Assembly: GCF_030818415.1 (NCBI RefSeq)
Contig: NZ_JAUTAE010000001.1
Location: forward strand, 560,501 to 624,500
Length of the DNA stretch: 64,000 nucleotides
Reading direction: 5' to 3'
DNA from: Sphingomonas sp. SORGH_AS_0950
GTDB taxonomy: Bacteria; Pseudomonadota; Alphaproteobacteria; Sphingomonadales; Sphingomonadaceae
Part shown: positions 20,713 through 31,976 of the stretch, in pieces
Numbering within the stretch: position 1 is the stretch's first letter
How the letters are laid out: every line of letters starts with the position of its first letter
The notes under the pieces: model-generated
Databases searched by the model: none
Told to the model about the DNA's origin: nothing
Seen by the model: the letters and a program-made list of their open reading frames with translations, nothing else
Translations under genes and position numbers: made by a program

Positions 20713-21887
20713 GCCTGACCGGCCCTGCGCCCTCCGAACGCGCCGGGGCAATCGGCGGGGCGGTGGCGGCGTTCGTGCGCGAGGTGGTCGTGCCATATGA
20801 GCGAGATCCCCGCCGCGACGCGCACGGCCCCACCGATGCGCTGGTGGCCGAGCTACGCGCCAAAGCACGGGCGGCGGGTGTGCTGACCCCGCATATCCTG
20901 GGGGGGGACGAACATCTCAACCAGCGCGAGACGGCCTATGTCCTGCGCCAGTCGGGCCTGTCGCCGCTGGGGCCGCTGGCGGTCAACACTGCCGCCCCGG
21001 ACGAGGGCAATATGTACCTGCTCGGCAAGGTCGGCAGCGCGGAGCAAAAGCAGCGTTTCCTCGAACCACTGATCCGCGGCGACGCGCGCTCGGCCTTCTT
21101 CATGACCGAGCCGGCGGAGGAGGGCGGGGCGGGTTCCGATCCTTCGATGATGAAGACCAGCGCGGTCCTCGACGGCAATCACTGGGTCGTGAACGGGCGC
21201 AAGGCATTCATTACCGGCGCGCAAGGGGCGCAGGTCGGCATCATCATGGCAAAGTCCGATGATGGCGCCTGCATGTTCCTGGTCGACCTGCCCGACCCGG
21301 CCATCACCGTCGAGCGGGTGCTGGATACGATCGACACCTCCATGCCCGGCGGCCATGCGGTCGTGCGCATCGAGAATTTGCGCATCCCCGCCGACCAGAT
21401 GCTGGGTCAGAGTGGCGAGGGCTTCAAATACGCCCAGATCCGCCTCGCCCCCGCTCGCCTGTCGCACTGCATGCGCTGGCTGGGCGCCTGCCTGCGCGCG
21501 AACGAGATTGCGACCGATTATGCCTGCCGCCGCGAAGCCTTCGGCAAACCGATCATCGACCATGAGGGCGTCGGTTTCATGCTGGCGGAAAACCGGATCG
21601 ACCTGAAACAGGCCGAACTGATGATCGACTGGTGCGCAGGCGTGCTCGACGCGGGCGAGAGCGGCGGCACGGAGAGCTCCATGACCAAGGTCGCGGTGTC
21701 GGAGGCGCTGATGCGCGTGGCCGACCGCTGCGTTCAGGTGATGGGGGGGACCGGCGTCACCGGCGACACCATCGTCGAGCAGGTGTTCCGCGAGGTGCGG
21801 GCCTTCCGAATCTATGACGGCCCGACCGAGGTCCACAAATGGAGCCTCGCCAAGACGATCAAGCGGGATTGGAGAGCCGCACAGTGA
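20709..21887 (+). CDS. Acyl-CoA dehydrogenase of the ACAD10/ACAD11 (LvaC-like) type
   Basis: The 392-aa acyl-CoA dehydrogenase-fold protein has FFMTEPAEEGGAGSDPSMMKTSA near residues 130-155 and a C-terminus GGTGVTGDTIVEQVFREVRAFRIYDGPTEVHKWSLAK. The YDGPTEVH block, with Asp where ordinary acyl-CoA dehydrogenases have the catalytic Glu, is typical of the ACAD10/11 branch, which acts on 4-hydroxyacyl-CoAs after phosphorylation. The start overlaps the SDR stop as ATGA and the end overlaps the hydratase GTG as GTGA. A kinase of the matching type is two genes downstream. Confidence 0.9.
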   Translation: MSLTGPAPSERAGAIGGAVAAFVREVVVPYERDPRRDAHGPTDALVAELRAKARAAGVLTPHILGGDEHLNQRETAYVLRQSGLSPLGPLAVNTAAPDEGNMYLLGKVGSAEQKQRFLEPLIRGDARSAFFMTEPAEEGGAGSDPSMMKTSAVLDGNHWVVNGRKAFITGAQGAQVGIIMAKSDDGACMFLVDLPDPAITVERVLDTIDTSMPGGHAVVRIENLRIPADQMLGQSGEGFKYAQIRLAPARLSHCMRWLGACLRANEIATDYACRREAFGKPIIDHEGVGFMLAENRIDLKQAELMIDWCAGVLDAGESGGTESSMTKVAVSEALMRVADRCVQVMGGTGVTGDTIVEQVFREVRAFRIYDGPTEVHKWSLAKTIKRDWRAAQ

Positions 21888-22660
21888 CCTATCGATATAT
21901 CACCGTTGCGCGGGAAGGTCGGCTGACGATCGTGACGATCGACCGGGCCGAGGCGCACAACGCCTTGAATGCCGCTGCGCATGAGGAGCTCGCGGCGGCT
22001 TTCGACGCCTTTGCCGCCGATCCCGACCAATGGGTCGCGATCATCACCGGCGCGGGCGAAAAGGCATTCTGCGCGGGTCATGACCTGAAGCAGCAGGCGT
22101 CGGGTGGCGGCATGGCCACCCCGCCCAGCGGGTTCGGCGGACTGACCGCGCGGTTCGACATGGCCAAGCCGGTGATCGCCGCCGTCAACGGCATCGCGAT
22201 GGGCGGTGGGTTCGAGATCGTCCTCGCTTGCGATATCGTCGTCGCGAGCGGTCGCGCCGTCTTCGCACTGCCGGAACCGAAGGTCGGGCTGGCGGCGCTG
22301 GCGGGCGGGTTGCAACGCCTGCCCCGCACCATCGGACTGAAGCCTGCAATGGGCATGATGCTGACCGGACGGCGGGTGAGTGCCCAGGAAGGGCAACGGC
22401 TGGGCTTCGTCAACGAGGTGGTGGAGGGCGACGTGCTGTCTGCCGCGCGGCGCTGGGCCGACGAGATATTGGCGTGCAGCCCGATGTCGATCCGCGCGAC
22501 CAAGGAGGCGGTGCTGCGCGGGCTGGACACGGCCCCCGATCGCTTCCTGCGCGAGCAATGGGATTATCCGGCCGTCGCGACGATGATGGCCTCACAGGAC
22601 GCCATCGAGGGGCCCGCCGCCTTCGCCGAGAAGCGGCCGCCACAGTGGAAGGGCTGCTGA
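21884..22660 (+). CDS. Enoyl-CoA hydratase (first)
   Basis: Hydration of an enoyl-CoA. The 258-aa crotonase-fold protein starts at a GTG overlapping the previous stop. Oxyanion-hole segments are GEKAFCAGHDLKQQ and NGIAMGGGFEIVLACDIVVAS, and the region RAVFALPEPKVGLAALAGGLQRLPR supplies the expected glutamate (LPEPKVGL). The pattern is that of a true hydratase. Two bases separate it from the kinase gene. Confidence 0.93.
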   Translation: MTYRYITVAREGRLTIVTIDRAEAHNALNAAAHEELAAAFDAFAADPDQWVAIITGAGEKAFCAGHDLKQQASGGGMATPPSGFGGLTARFDMAKPVIAAVNGIAMGGGFEIVLACDIVVASGRAVFALPEPKVGLAALAGGLQRLPRTIGLKPAMGMMLTGRRVSAQEGQRLGFVNEVVEGDVLSAARRWADEILACSPMSIRATKEAVLRGLDTAPDRFLREQWDYPAVATMMASQDAIEGPAAFAEKRPPQWKGC

Positions 22661-22662
22661 CT

Positions 22663-23733
22663 ATGGCCAGTGCCCTCGATCACGTCGCCAATGCCGGAAC
22701 CACGCCTGTCCGGGAAGTGCATCGCTTCGATGAAACGGCGCTGACGGCCTGGATGGACGAAGCCATAACCGGTTTCGATGGTCCGTTGACGGTCGAACAG
22801 TTCAAGGGCGGCCAGTCCAACCCGACCTATCGCCTGTCTACGCCAAACGCCCGCTATGTCCTGCGCCGCAAGCCGCCGGGGCCGCTGGCAAAAGGCGCGC
22901 ATGACGTGCTGCGCGAAGCGCGTATCTTGACCGCGTTGGCGGATACCCCGGTACCGGTCGCGCGGGTGCACGGCATGTGCTCCGACGAAAGGGTGATCGG
23001 CACGCCCTTTTTCGTGATGGAGATGGTCGAAGGCCGGATATTCTGGGACGCAAGCTTCGCCGAGATCGAACAGGCCGGGCGCGCCGCCTATTTCGACGCG
23101 ATGAACGCGACGATCGCGGCGCTGCACGGCATTGATCCGATCGCGGTCGGGCTGGGCGATTATGGGCGGCCGGGCAATTATTTCGCGCGGCAGATCGCGC
23201 GCTGGTCCGGCCAGTATCTGGACGACGCCGATGCCGGGCGAAACGAGGATATGGATGCTCTGGTCGCGTGGTTGCCCGAGCACATACCGGCGGGGGACGA
23301 GAGTAGGATCGTGCATGGCGACTTCCGCTGCGACAATCTGATCTTCCATCCCGGCGAGCCACGTATCCTGGCGGTGCTGGACTGGGAATTGTCGACCCTG
23401 GGCCATCCGCTGGCCGACTTTGCCTATCACGCCATGATGTACCGGATGCCGCCCGACATCGTCGCGGGGTTGGGCGGGGCGGATGTCGCGGCGCTGGGGC
23501 TGCCCGGCGAGGCCGATTATGTCGCCGCCTATTGCGCGCGGACCGGGCGCGACGGGATCGCCGATTACGAATTCTACATCGCGTTCAACTTCTTCCGGCT
23601 CGCCGCGATCTTCCACGGGATCAAGGGGCGGGTGATCCGGGGCAATGCCTCGTCCGCCCATGCCCGAGAGCGTGCGGAGAGCTTTCCCCGGCTGGCGCGG
23701 CTGGCACGGGAAGCCATGGAGGCGTGCCGATGA
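22663..23733 (+). CDS. APH-fold phosphotransferase (LvaA/ACAD10-11 kinase-domain type)
   Basis: The 356-aa protein is of the aminoglycoside-phosphotransferase/choline-kinase fold, not an antibiotic resistance gene by context. Visible motifs: KGGQSNPTYRLSTPNARYVLRRKPPGPLAKGAHDVLREARIL (ATP-binding lobe), VHGDFRCDNLIFHPGEPRILAVLDWELSTLGHPLADFAYHAM (catalytic HGDxxxxN and metal-binding DWE). In mammals this domain is fused to ACAD10/11; in the Pseudomonas levulinate pathway LvaA phosphorylates 4-hydroxyacyl-CoA. Here the kinase and ACAD11-like dehydrogenase are separate genes in one operon. The actual substrate is unknown. Confidence 0.9.
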   Translation: MASALDHVANAGTTPVREVHRFDETALTAWMDEAITGFDGPLTVEQFKGGQSNPTYRLSTPNARYVLRRKPPGPLAKGAHDVLREARILTALADTPVPVARVHGMCSDERVIGTPFFVMEMVEGRIFWDASFAEIEQAGRAAYFDAMNATIAALHGIDPIAVGLGDYGRPGNYFARQIARWSGQYLDDADAGRNEDMDALVAWLPEHIPAGDESRIVHGDFRCDNLIFHPGEPRILAVLDWELSTLGHPLADFAYHAMMYRMPPDIVAGLGGADVAALGLPGEADYVAAYCARTGRDGIADYEFYIAFNFFRLAAIFHGIKGRVIRGNASSAHARERAESFPRLARLAREAMEACR

Positions 23734-24512
23734 GTTCCGTTCTGGTCCGCAAGGAAGGTGGGGCCGCCTGGTTGACGCTGAACCGTCCCGAGGCAGGCAA
23801 TGCCGTCAATCCGGCCATGGCGTGTGAACTGGCCGAAGCCGCACGGGACGTGGCAGCCGATCCAGCGATACGCTGCGTCGTGCTGACCGGGGCGGGACGA
23901 CTATTCTGCGTCGGCGGCGATGTCGCCACGATGGCGGCGGCGGGGCAAGAGGCAGGGCCTTTCCTCCGCGACCTGGCCGATACGCTGCACGGTGCGATCG
24001 TCACGCTGACGGACATGGCCAAGCCCCTGGTCGTGCTGGTCAACGGCCCGGCCGCGGGCGCGGGGCTGAGCCTGGGAATCATGGGCGATGTCGTGCTCGC
24101 CGTGCGCTCGGCGCATTTCACCGCCGCCTATACGGGGGTCGGCCTCAGTCCCGATGGCGGCATGAGCTGGCTGCTGCCCCGGCTCGTCGGGCTTCGCCGG
24201 GCGCAGGCGGTCATCCTCACCAATCAGCGGATCGGGGCGGAAGAAGCCGAGCGGATCGGCATGGTGACGCGCACGGTCGATGATGCCGACCTGATCCCGG
24301 AAGCCCAGGCGGTGGTCGCCCGCCTGATCGCGTCGCCGACGGCTGCGCTGGGGGCTGCCCGTCGCCTGCTGATCGATGGCGCAACCGCGACCCTTCCCGA
24401 TCATCTCGACCGCGAGGCACAGAGCATCGCCCGCGCCGGGGCGCATGCCGAAGCGCGTGAGGGGATCGCCGCTTTCGTGGAACGCCGCAAACCCGATTTT
24501 CAAGGAGCCTGA
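23730..24512 (+). CDS. Enoyl-CoA hydratase/isomerase family protein (second, PaaG-like)
   Basis: The 260-aa crotonase-fold protein overlaps the kinase stop as ATGA. Oxyanion segments are GAGRLFCVGGDVATMAAAGQ and NGPAAGAGLSLGIMGDVVLAV. The active-site segment reads AYTGVGLSPDGGMSWLLPRLVG, with Asp in SPDGG but no hydratase-type Glu, a pattern of delta3-delta2 isomerases and PaaG-like ring-opening isomerases. A double-bond-shifting step is therefore more likely than plain hydration; this would suit an unsaturated or branched substrate. Confidence 0.88.
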   Translation: MSSVLVRKEGGAAWLTLNRPEAGNAVNPAMACELAEAARDVAADPAIRCVVLTGAGRLFCVGGDVATMAAAGQEAGPFLRDLADTLHGAIVTLTDMAKPLVVLVNGPAAGAGLSLGIMGDVVLAVRSAHFTAAYTGVGLSPDGGMSWLLPRLVGLRRAQAVILTNQRIGAEEAERIGMVTRTVDDADLIPEAQAVVARLIASPTAALGAARRLLIDGATATLPDHLDREAQSIARAGAHAEAREGIAAFVERRKPDFQGA

Positions 24513-24513
24513 C

Positions 24514-27049
<2,536 letters not shown>

Positions 27050-27213
27050 ATCTCGCACGACCTTTCGGGACATCAGCGGGCAGTCGTAGAGGCCAATGTC
27101 CATAACAAGGAAGACTTGAAGACGGTGAGTCTGACGTCCGTCCGAGCGCCGCACTGCATCGACATAACGTCGGCGACGAAGCGGATTGGCAACGCGTTAT
27201 GAATCATGTCCGA

Positions 27214-27241
27214 TTGTGACATGTGGCTTGTGACATGTGGC
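27214..27241 (+). repeat. Perfect 14-bp tandem duplication
   Basis: TTGTGACATGTGGC occurs twice without a gap. No gene overlaps it. Confidence 0.8.
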
Positions 27242-27410
27242 GGCTTGACGTGCCCGTGAACTGCGCGGGCATCATGCTCACCCTCGGCTTCGGCTACCAA
27301 AATCCACACGCGCCCGACTGAGCGGCCTGATCCGAACGTGTCGCAGCTGCTGCCGTGCAGTCTTCGACCTTTGACGCGATTCAATGGACTTGCCTCATTG
27401 TACCCGCAGC

Positions 27411-27507
27411 TGTACCCCTTGCTGTACAACTCGCGGACAGACGAGCTGCATGGCGACGCAAAATTAATGACTTAGCGCGCGGAAAAAATTGGTCAGGAAT
27501 CCTGTCT
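27411..27507 (+). repeat. Right copy of 97-bp imperfect direct repeat (att-like)
   Basis: Partner of 291-387. Immediately upstream TGTACCC/TGTACCCC/TGTACAAC recur at about 12-base spacing (27398-27430), like integrase arm sites. The copy runs into AATCCTGTCTCCCCGACCA, which would fit the 3' part of a tRNA (T-loop end, CCTGT stem, CTCCCCG acceptor strand, A, CCA), most like tRNA-Pro. There is no complete tRNA here. Confidence 0.6.
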
Positions 27508-27567
27508 CCCCGACCATTTCCAAGAATTTCAGTTTTCCGCCGTTTTTTGATGGCCGGGCCGACGCTG

Positions 27568-27589
27568 TACGTAGCACATTTACGTAGCA
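27568..27589 (+). repeat. Direct repeat TACGTAGCA x2 with 4-base spacer
   Basis: Two exact copies of TACGTAGCA separated by CATT, just beyond the att-like repeat. They may be protein-binding sites of a lost integration module. Confidence 0.5.
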
Positions 27590-27694
27590 GTCCAAAAAAT
27601 GGTCGCTCATCCCGGCTTCTTCGCGAGGCGTGAATCAGATCGCGACGCTCACATCAATCAGGCCCGCTCGCGGTGGGTCGGTCGCATCGGTGGT

Positions 27695-28390
27695 CTACTC
27701 CAGATTACGGCCAGAGGTGATGGAGATTGGGCGCAGGCGCCAATGGCTCTGCGTCGTGCGAAAGGCGAACCAGCCTTGCCGATAGGGCGCCGCGTCACGA
27801 TAGGCGAAGAGCAGGCGGCCGTCGCGCGTCACGGAAATCCCCTCGTGATCGGCGGTCAGCACGATCCGGGTCCATCGATTGGGGTATAGCAGGTCGCGCG
27901 AGCGGGCGGGCGCACGCTCGCCGATCAGCGGCCGGTTGCCATGCTGACCCACATAACGCCGCATCCGAACGGTCGTATTCCGATTGCCGCCGATGCCGAT
28001 ATAATAGGTGGCCAGCGCATCATAATCCTCGAACCTGCCATGGCGTCCGGCGGCCAACACCGAACCGTCCGCAACGGCGGGGTCGGTTGCCATCCAGAAG
28101 GCGTTCAGGTCGCTCACCTGATCGTTCGGCCCACCCGCCGCGACCGCCTTCGCCTCGAACGCGATGCGAACCGGCATCGCCAGACGGCGGGCGTACCACA
28201 AGGTCAAACCGCGCGCCGTGTCGATCTCGACTCCGCCTCCACCGAGGAAGGTGACACGCGCCGCCGGGTCCTCCGCCTCGATTCGCCATGCGGACAGCGG
28301 CGGCGTTCTGCCCCGAACACAGGCGGCAGACGCACTCGTCGGGAGCAGCGCAAGACCGACCAGCCCGGCTGCGATCAGAACCACCCGCAT
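27695..28390 (-). CDS. Exported DUF6250-like protein
   Basis: The 231-aa protein has a Sec signal peptide (MRVVLIAAGLVGLALLPTSASA) and a beta-sandwich-like body with WRIEAEDPAARVTFLGGGGVEIDTARGLTLWY and LNAFWMATDP...YYIGIGGNRNTTVRMRRY, which resembles DUF6250 (concanavalin-like) proteins found next to TonB receptors in polysaccharide- or glycoside-degrading loci. Family assignment is by recollection of pattern. The start at 28390 is two bases after the receptor stop, so the two form one operon. No catalytic residue set is obvious to me; a glycan-binding or lyase role is possible. Confidence 0.65.
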   Translation of the reverse strand: MRVVLIAAGLVGLALLPTSASAACVRGRTPPLSAWRIEAEDPAARVTFLGGGGVEIDTARGLTLWYARRLAMPVRIAFEAKAVAAGGPNDQVSDLNAFWMATDPAVADGSVLAAGRHGRFEDYDALATYYIGIGGNRNTTVRMRRYVGQHGNRPLIGERAPARSRDLLYPNRWTRIVLTADHEGISVTRDGRLLFAYRDAAPYRQGWFAFRTTQSHWRLRPISITSGRNLE

Positions 28391-28392
28391 AT

Positions 28393-31300
28393 TTACAGTT
28401 TCAGCTGCGCGCCAAGGAACACGCGCCGTCCGACATCGGTGAATTCGATCGGCCGCGCATCGTCGATATAGGATCGCGTCAACTGATTGGTCAGGTTCAG
28501 CGCCTCGACAAAGACCGAATAATGGGCGCCCAGGCGAAGCTGTACCTTGGCATCGACATAGGTTTCGCCGCGTCGGTACACGGGGCTGTTGCCGTTGTTC
28601 GCACTGGCGGCCTGATAAAGCCAACTGCTCCGCCGGTTGTAATTGATCCGGGCGTTGAGCCAGTCGCGGTCGAAGAAGATGCTGGCATTGTAGGTGAATT
28701 TGGACAGTCCGGGGAATTCGGACAGCGGCTCGCCCGTCGCCTGGTTGGTGAGGCCGCTGTTGATCGAGCGGCTATAGGTGATGTTCCCGCTGAGCCCGAA
28801 GCCGTCAAATGGCGCGGGCAGGAAGCCGAGCACGGTCTGGGCGCTCGCCTCGATCCCGTCGAGCTTCGCGCCGAAGCCGTTGAGCGGCTGGCGTACCGTG
28901 TACAGCGTGCCGTCGCGGAAAAGGTCTACGCCCGACACCGTCGCGGCGGGCAGCACGAAGCTCTGGATGTCCTTGTAGTAATAGCCGATACTGATCGCGG
29001 TATCGCGGTTGGGATACCAGGCGGCATTCAACTCATACTGGTCGGCACGATAAGGTTTCAGATAGGGATTGCCTGCCGAGCAGGTGTCTTCACCCGCGAT
29101 CGTATTCGCCGTGTCGATCACGCAGTTGATCGCGGGGGAAAGATCGCTGGGCTTGGGCCGTGCCAGGTTCTTGGCATAGCCCAGTCGGATGAAAAGGTCG
29201 GGCTGCACTTCCAGCGCGGCATTCGCGGCGGGCAACCAGTCATGATAGTGATTTTGCAGCGTGATCTGCTGAACCGCGACCGTCGCGGTTTCGATCACCG
29301 CCGGGACGGTGCCGACCCCGGTTCCCGGCCGTACGCGATTTTCGCGCCGCGTGTTGCTGCTGACCGAACGGTCGCGTGTCGCCGTATAGCGCACCCCGAC
29401 ATTGCCCGTCAGCGGCATTCCGAAGAGACGTGTGTCGATATCGGCCTTCAGATAGCCCGCGACGATACGCTCGTTGATGACGTAATCGGGAATTTGGGGA
29501 AGGCCGTCTGCAAAGCGCACGCGATCCTGGTTGAATCCCGACAGGTCATAGTAACGCGACAGATTGGCGTAGTCGAACAATGGGATGGCCAGTCTCTGCG
29601 GCGCGCCCTCCGCTCCTGAAATCCCGGTGAACAGCGGCGCTCCACCGGTCAGCCCGCTATTGGCCGCGAGGAACTGCTGATACTGCGCTGCAGTCAGGTA
29701 ATAGGTATTGGCCGCCGCTCCGCCCGCAGGAACCGGGCCGATCACGGTCGTATAGGATATGTTGTTGTTATACTGGTAGATGGCGGGCGATGCGGCGATC
29801 CCGGCAGACGGAACCGCGGTCACGGCCGCCCTCAGCAGGCGGGCGCCACCCGCCCCATAGGATACCAGGTCCTGATCCCGAAACTGACCACCAAAGGCGA
29901 TGGCCTTGAGCGGCCCCCAGTTGACGGCATAGGTCGCATCCAGCTTCAACTGGTCTTCCGAGGCATCGTTCTGGCCGGGGCGATATTGCAGCACGGGGCC
30001 CGTCTGGTTGAGCAACTGCCCATTCGCGCCGCGCCGCGTGGCGTCGGCATAGCTGGATATGTCGGCGGGATCGAACGCCGCCGGAAACTGAAGGATGGGC
30101 AGACCGTCGGGGTTGCGCCGGTCGATCTTGATACCCGGTACGCCCGTGGTGATCCCCACCAGGTTCGTCTCATCGATCCGCGACGCCCTGGAGGTCGAGG
30201 CCAGGCCGATCAGGTGCAGCCGGTCCAGATCCCATTCGAACCCGGTCTGGAAATAGCGGCTTTCCTCGTCGTAGCGAAAGTCGCGGCGCTGCACCCCGAC
30301 GATGCCGTTCGCGCCACGATAATTAGCGGTCGCGCCGTCGGTGGCGGCGTTTACGCCGTTCAGCGCGGTCAGCACGCTGGTCAATACATGGTTCTCGGTC
30401 GTGACCGTTCCCACGGTCGGACGCGGACGGGAAGCGCCACCGGCGGCGTTGGTGGCCAGCGGCGCGTCCAGGTTATAGCGAGTCAGGTCCAGGGTCCTGC
30501 CGGTCCCGCTGCTCAGATTGACGGTGTAGTTGGTGTCGCGCATCCGTTGGTTGCGCCAGTTGAGCTGCGCCTGGGTCCAGATGGTGAAGTTATCGGCGAC
30601 GCGATATTGCAACTGCCCGTCGAACGAGGTCCGGGCGTCGAATCGGTCCAGCACCCGGTATCGTGCGGAGTTGGGAGCCCAGTCAAAGAACTGGGTCTCG
30701 CACGCCAGCCGCGCGGCGGTGGCCTTGGCGGCGGTTCCGCCCGTCGTGCCCGCACAGCTTTCATAGGTCGAATAGGCAGCATAGTCCGGGTCGGCGACGG
30801 TCTTTTCGCTCGACCGGTCGAGATCGAAATACCGCCGCCAGTCGGTATTCGCGATGGAATCGCCGCGCGTGTCGACCTGACTGTGCGTCACGTTGAGCAG
30901 CACGCCCAGTCGACCGTCGAGCAGGTCGGCGCGGCCCGCGGTAAGATTGACGCGCGGGCGCCATTTCTGCGCCAGGTTCAGCCGCTGCGCCTCGCCCTTG
31001 ATGCTGAAGATGGGCTTGAGCAGTTCGAGCGGACGACGGGTCTCGACGCGCACCGTCCCGCCGATACCCCCCTCGGTCAGATCGACCGTATAGCCCTTAT
31101 AGACATCGATTGACTTAACCAGCTCGACCGCCAGTTCCCGAAAGTCGCCGCTCCGCTCGCCGCCGGCGCTCTGCTGGCTGACGCCGTTGATCTCGATGCG
31201 GTTCAGATCGGGCTCGACGCCGCGGATCGACACTTTGCTGCCTTCGCCGAAGTCGCGCTGCAACTGCACGCCGGTGATCCGGGCCAGCGCCTCGCCGACA

Positions 31301-31578
31301 TTCTTGTCGGGAAAGCTGGCAATGTCGTCGGCGACGATCGAATCGACCACCGTATCCGCCTGCTTCTTGCGCGCGATCGCCGAGCGTAGCGAGGCCCGCG
31401 TCCCGACGACCGTGATGTCGGCTGCGGTGGCCAGGGGATCGGTCGGAGAAATCTGATCATCGGCGGGGGGCGCCAAACGCCCATTTTGCTGTGCCAGTCC
31501 CGGTTGCGCCATCGCGATCAGCGCCGCACCGGACATGGCGAATTGTACCGCTCGACGGCGGCCGATGACCAACGACAT
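28393..31578 (-). CDS. Large TonB-dependent receptor (Caulobacter-type)
   Basis: The 1061-aa receptor has a signal peptide (MSLVIGRRRAVQFAMSGAALIAMAQPGLAQQ), a TonB-box-like DITVVGTRASLRSAI, a plug with SIVADDIASFPDKNVGEALARITGVQLQRDFGEGSKVSIRG and a long barrel ending RRVFLGAQLKL. The FPDKNVGEALQR-type plug is characteristic of the large TonB receptor class common in Caulobacter and sphingomonads and often linked to carbohydrate uptake. It is the first gene of a two-gene operon with the DUF6250-like exported protein and is divergent from another receptor at 31977. Confidence 0.93.
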   Translation of the reverse strand: MSLVIGRRRAVQFAMSGAALIAMAQPGLAQQNGRLAPPADDQISPTDPLATAADITVVGTRASLRSAIARKKQADTVVDSIVADDIASFPDKNVGEALARITGVQLQRDFGEGSKVSIRGVEPDLNRIEINGVSQQSAGGERSGDFRELAVELVKSIDVYKGYTVDLTEGGIGGTVRVETRRPLELLKPIFSIKGEAQRLNLAQKWRPRVNLTAGRADLLDGRLGVLLNVTHSQVDTRGDSIANTDWRRYFDLDRSSEKTVADPDYAAYSTYESCAGTTGGTAAKATAARLACETQFFDWAPNSARYRVLDRFDARTSFDGQLQYRVADNFTIWTQAQLNWRNQRMRDTNYTVNLSSGTGRTLDLTRYNLDAPLATNAAGGASRPRPTVGTVTTENHVLTSVLTALNGVNAATDGATANYRGANGIVGVQRRDFRYDEESRYFQTGFEWDLDRLHLIGLASTSRASRIDETNLVGITTGVPGIKIDRRNPDGLPILQFPAAFDPADISSYADATRRGANGQLLNQTGPVLQYRPGQNDASEDQLKLDATYAVNWGPLKAIAFGGQFRDQDLVSYGAGGARLLRAAVTAVPSAGIAASPAIYQYNNNISYTTVIGPVPAGGAAANTYYLTAAQYQQFLAANSGLTGGAPLFTGISGAEGAPQRLAIPLFDYANLSRYYDLSGFNQDRVRFADGLPQIPDYVINERIVAGYLKADIDTRLFGMPLTGNVGVRYTATRDRSVSSNTRRENRVRPGTGVGTVPAVIETATVAVQQITLQNHYHDWLPAANAALEVQPDLFIRLGYAKNLARPKPSDLSPAINCVIDTANTIAGEDTCSAGNPYLKPYRADQYELNAAWYPNRDTAISIGYYYKDIQSFVLPAATVSGVDLFRDGTLYTVRQPLNGFGAKLDGIEASAQTVLGFLPAPFDGFGLSGNITYSRSINSGLTNQATGEPLSEFPGLSKFTYNASIFFDRDWLNARINYNRRSSWLYQAASANNGNSPVYRRGETYVDAKVQLRLGAHYSVFVEALNLTNQLTRSYIDDARPIEFTDVGRRVFLGAQLKL

Positions 31579-31976
31579 TATAATACCCCCTTATTCAGAT
31601 GGGAGTTAGGTAGAAAAGCGGTGAGCGGTCCCGCGACAAAGTTTTTCCTGCGTCCGAGCAGCTAATAGTTGGGACGGGGGAGGGGGCATGGTCTGACACG
31701 GTACTCGGCCGAATGCGTGCAAGCCTCCGCTGAAGATCGGCTTCAAGCCTTCTGTATACCGGCCAAGTCCCGTTTGAGCGCGGATGCTCGCATGGGCTGG
31801 AAGCAGCCTGAGCGCCTGGCGGAAAGGACATTCCAAGGCAGCGGCGTGGCAGGAGCGAAAGGTGGGCCTGAGCTTGCCCGTACACAATCATTTCTATCAA
31901 ATCCTATCGACTCGATGGGATATTATGTCGATGCGAATGCCAACAGGCGTCGCAGGGTCGGCAAGGGGGTTGATGG
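31579..31976. promoter_or_regulatory. 398-bp divergent region between two TonB receptor genes
   Basis: No coding region supported; short open frames on both strands lack ribosome sites or family features. The region must hold the promoters of both receptors. I could not identify a shared operator with the other receptor promoters in the window. Confidence 0.5.

Noticed and set aside
22663..23733. Aminoglycoside resistance gene
   Set aside because: The APH fold is shared, but the gene is embedded and overlapping in a beta-oxidation operon and resembles the LvaA/ACAD10-11 kinase branch.
27073..27429. 118-codon minus-strand frame in the junction
   Set aside because: No ribosome site or family resemblance; it runs through the tandem repeat and into the att-like repeat.
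27482..27515. tRNA gene
   Set aside because: Only a 3'-end-like sequence (AATCCTGTCTCCCCGACCA) is present; no D-arm, anticodon arm or 5' acceptor strand can be found upstream, so it is at most an att remnant.
28288..29619. 443-codon plus-strand open frame
   Set aside because: It lies antisense to the large TonB receptor; low-complexity shadow sequence.
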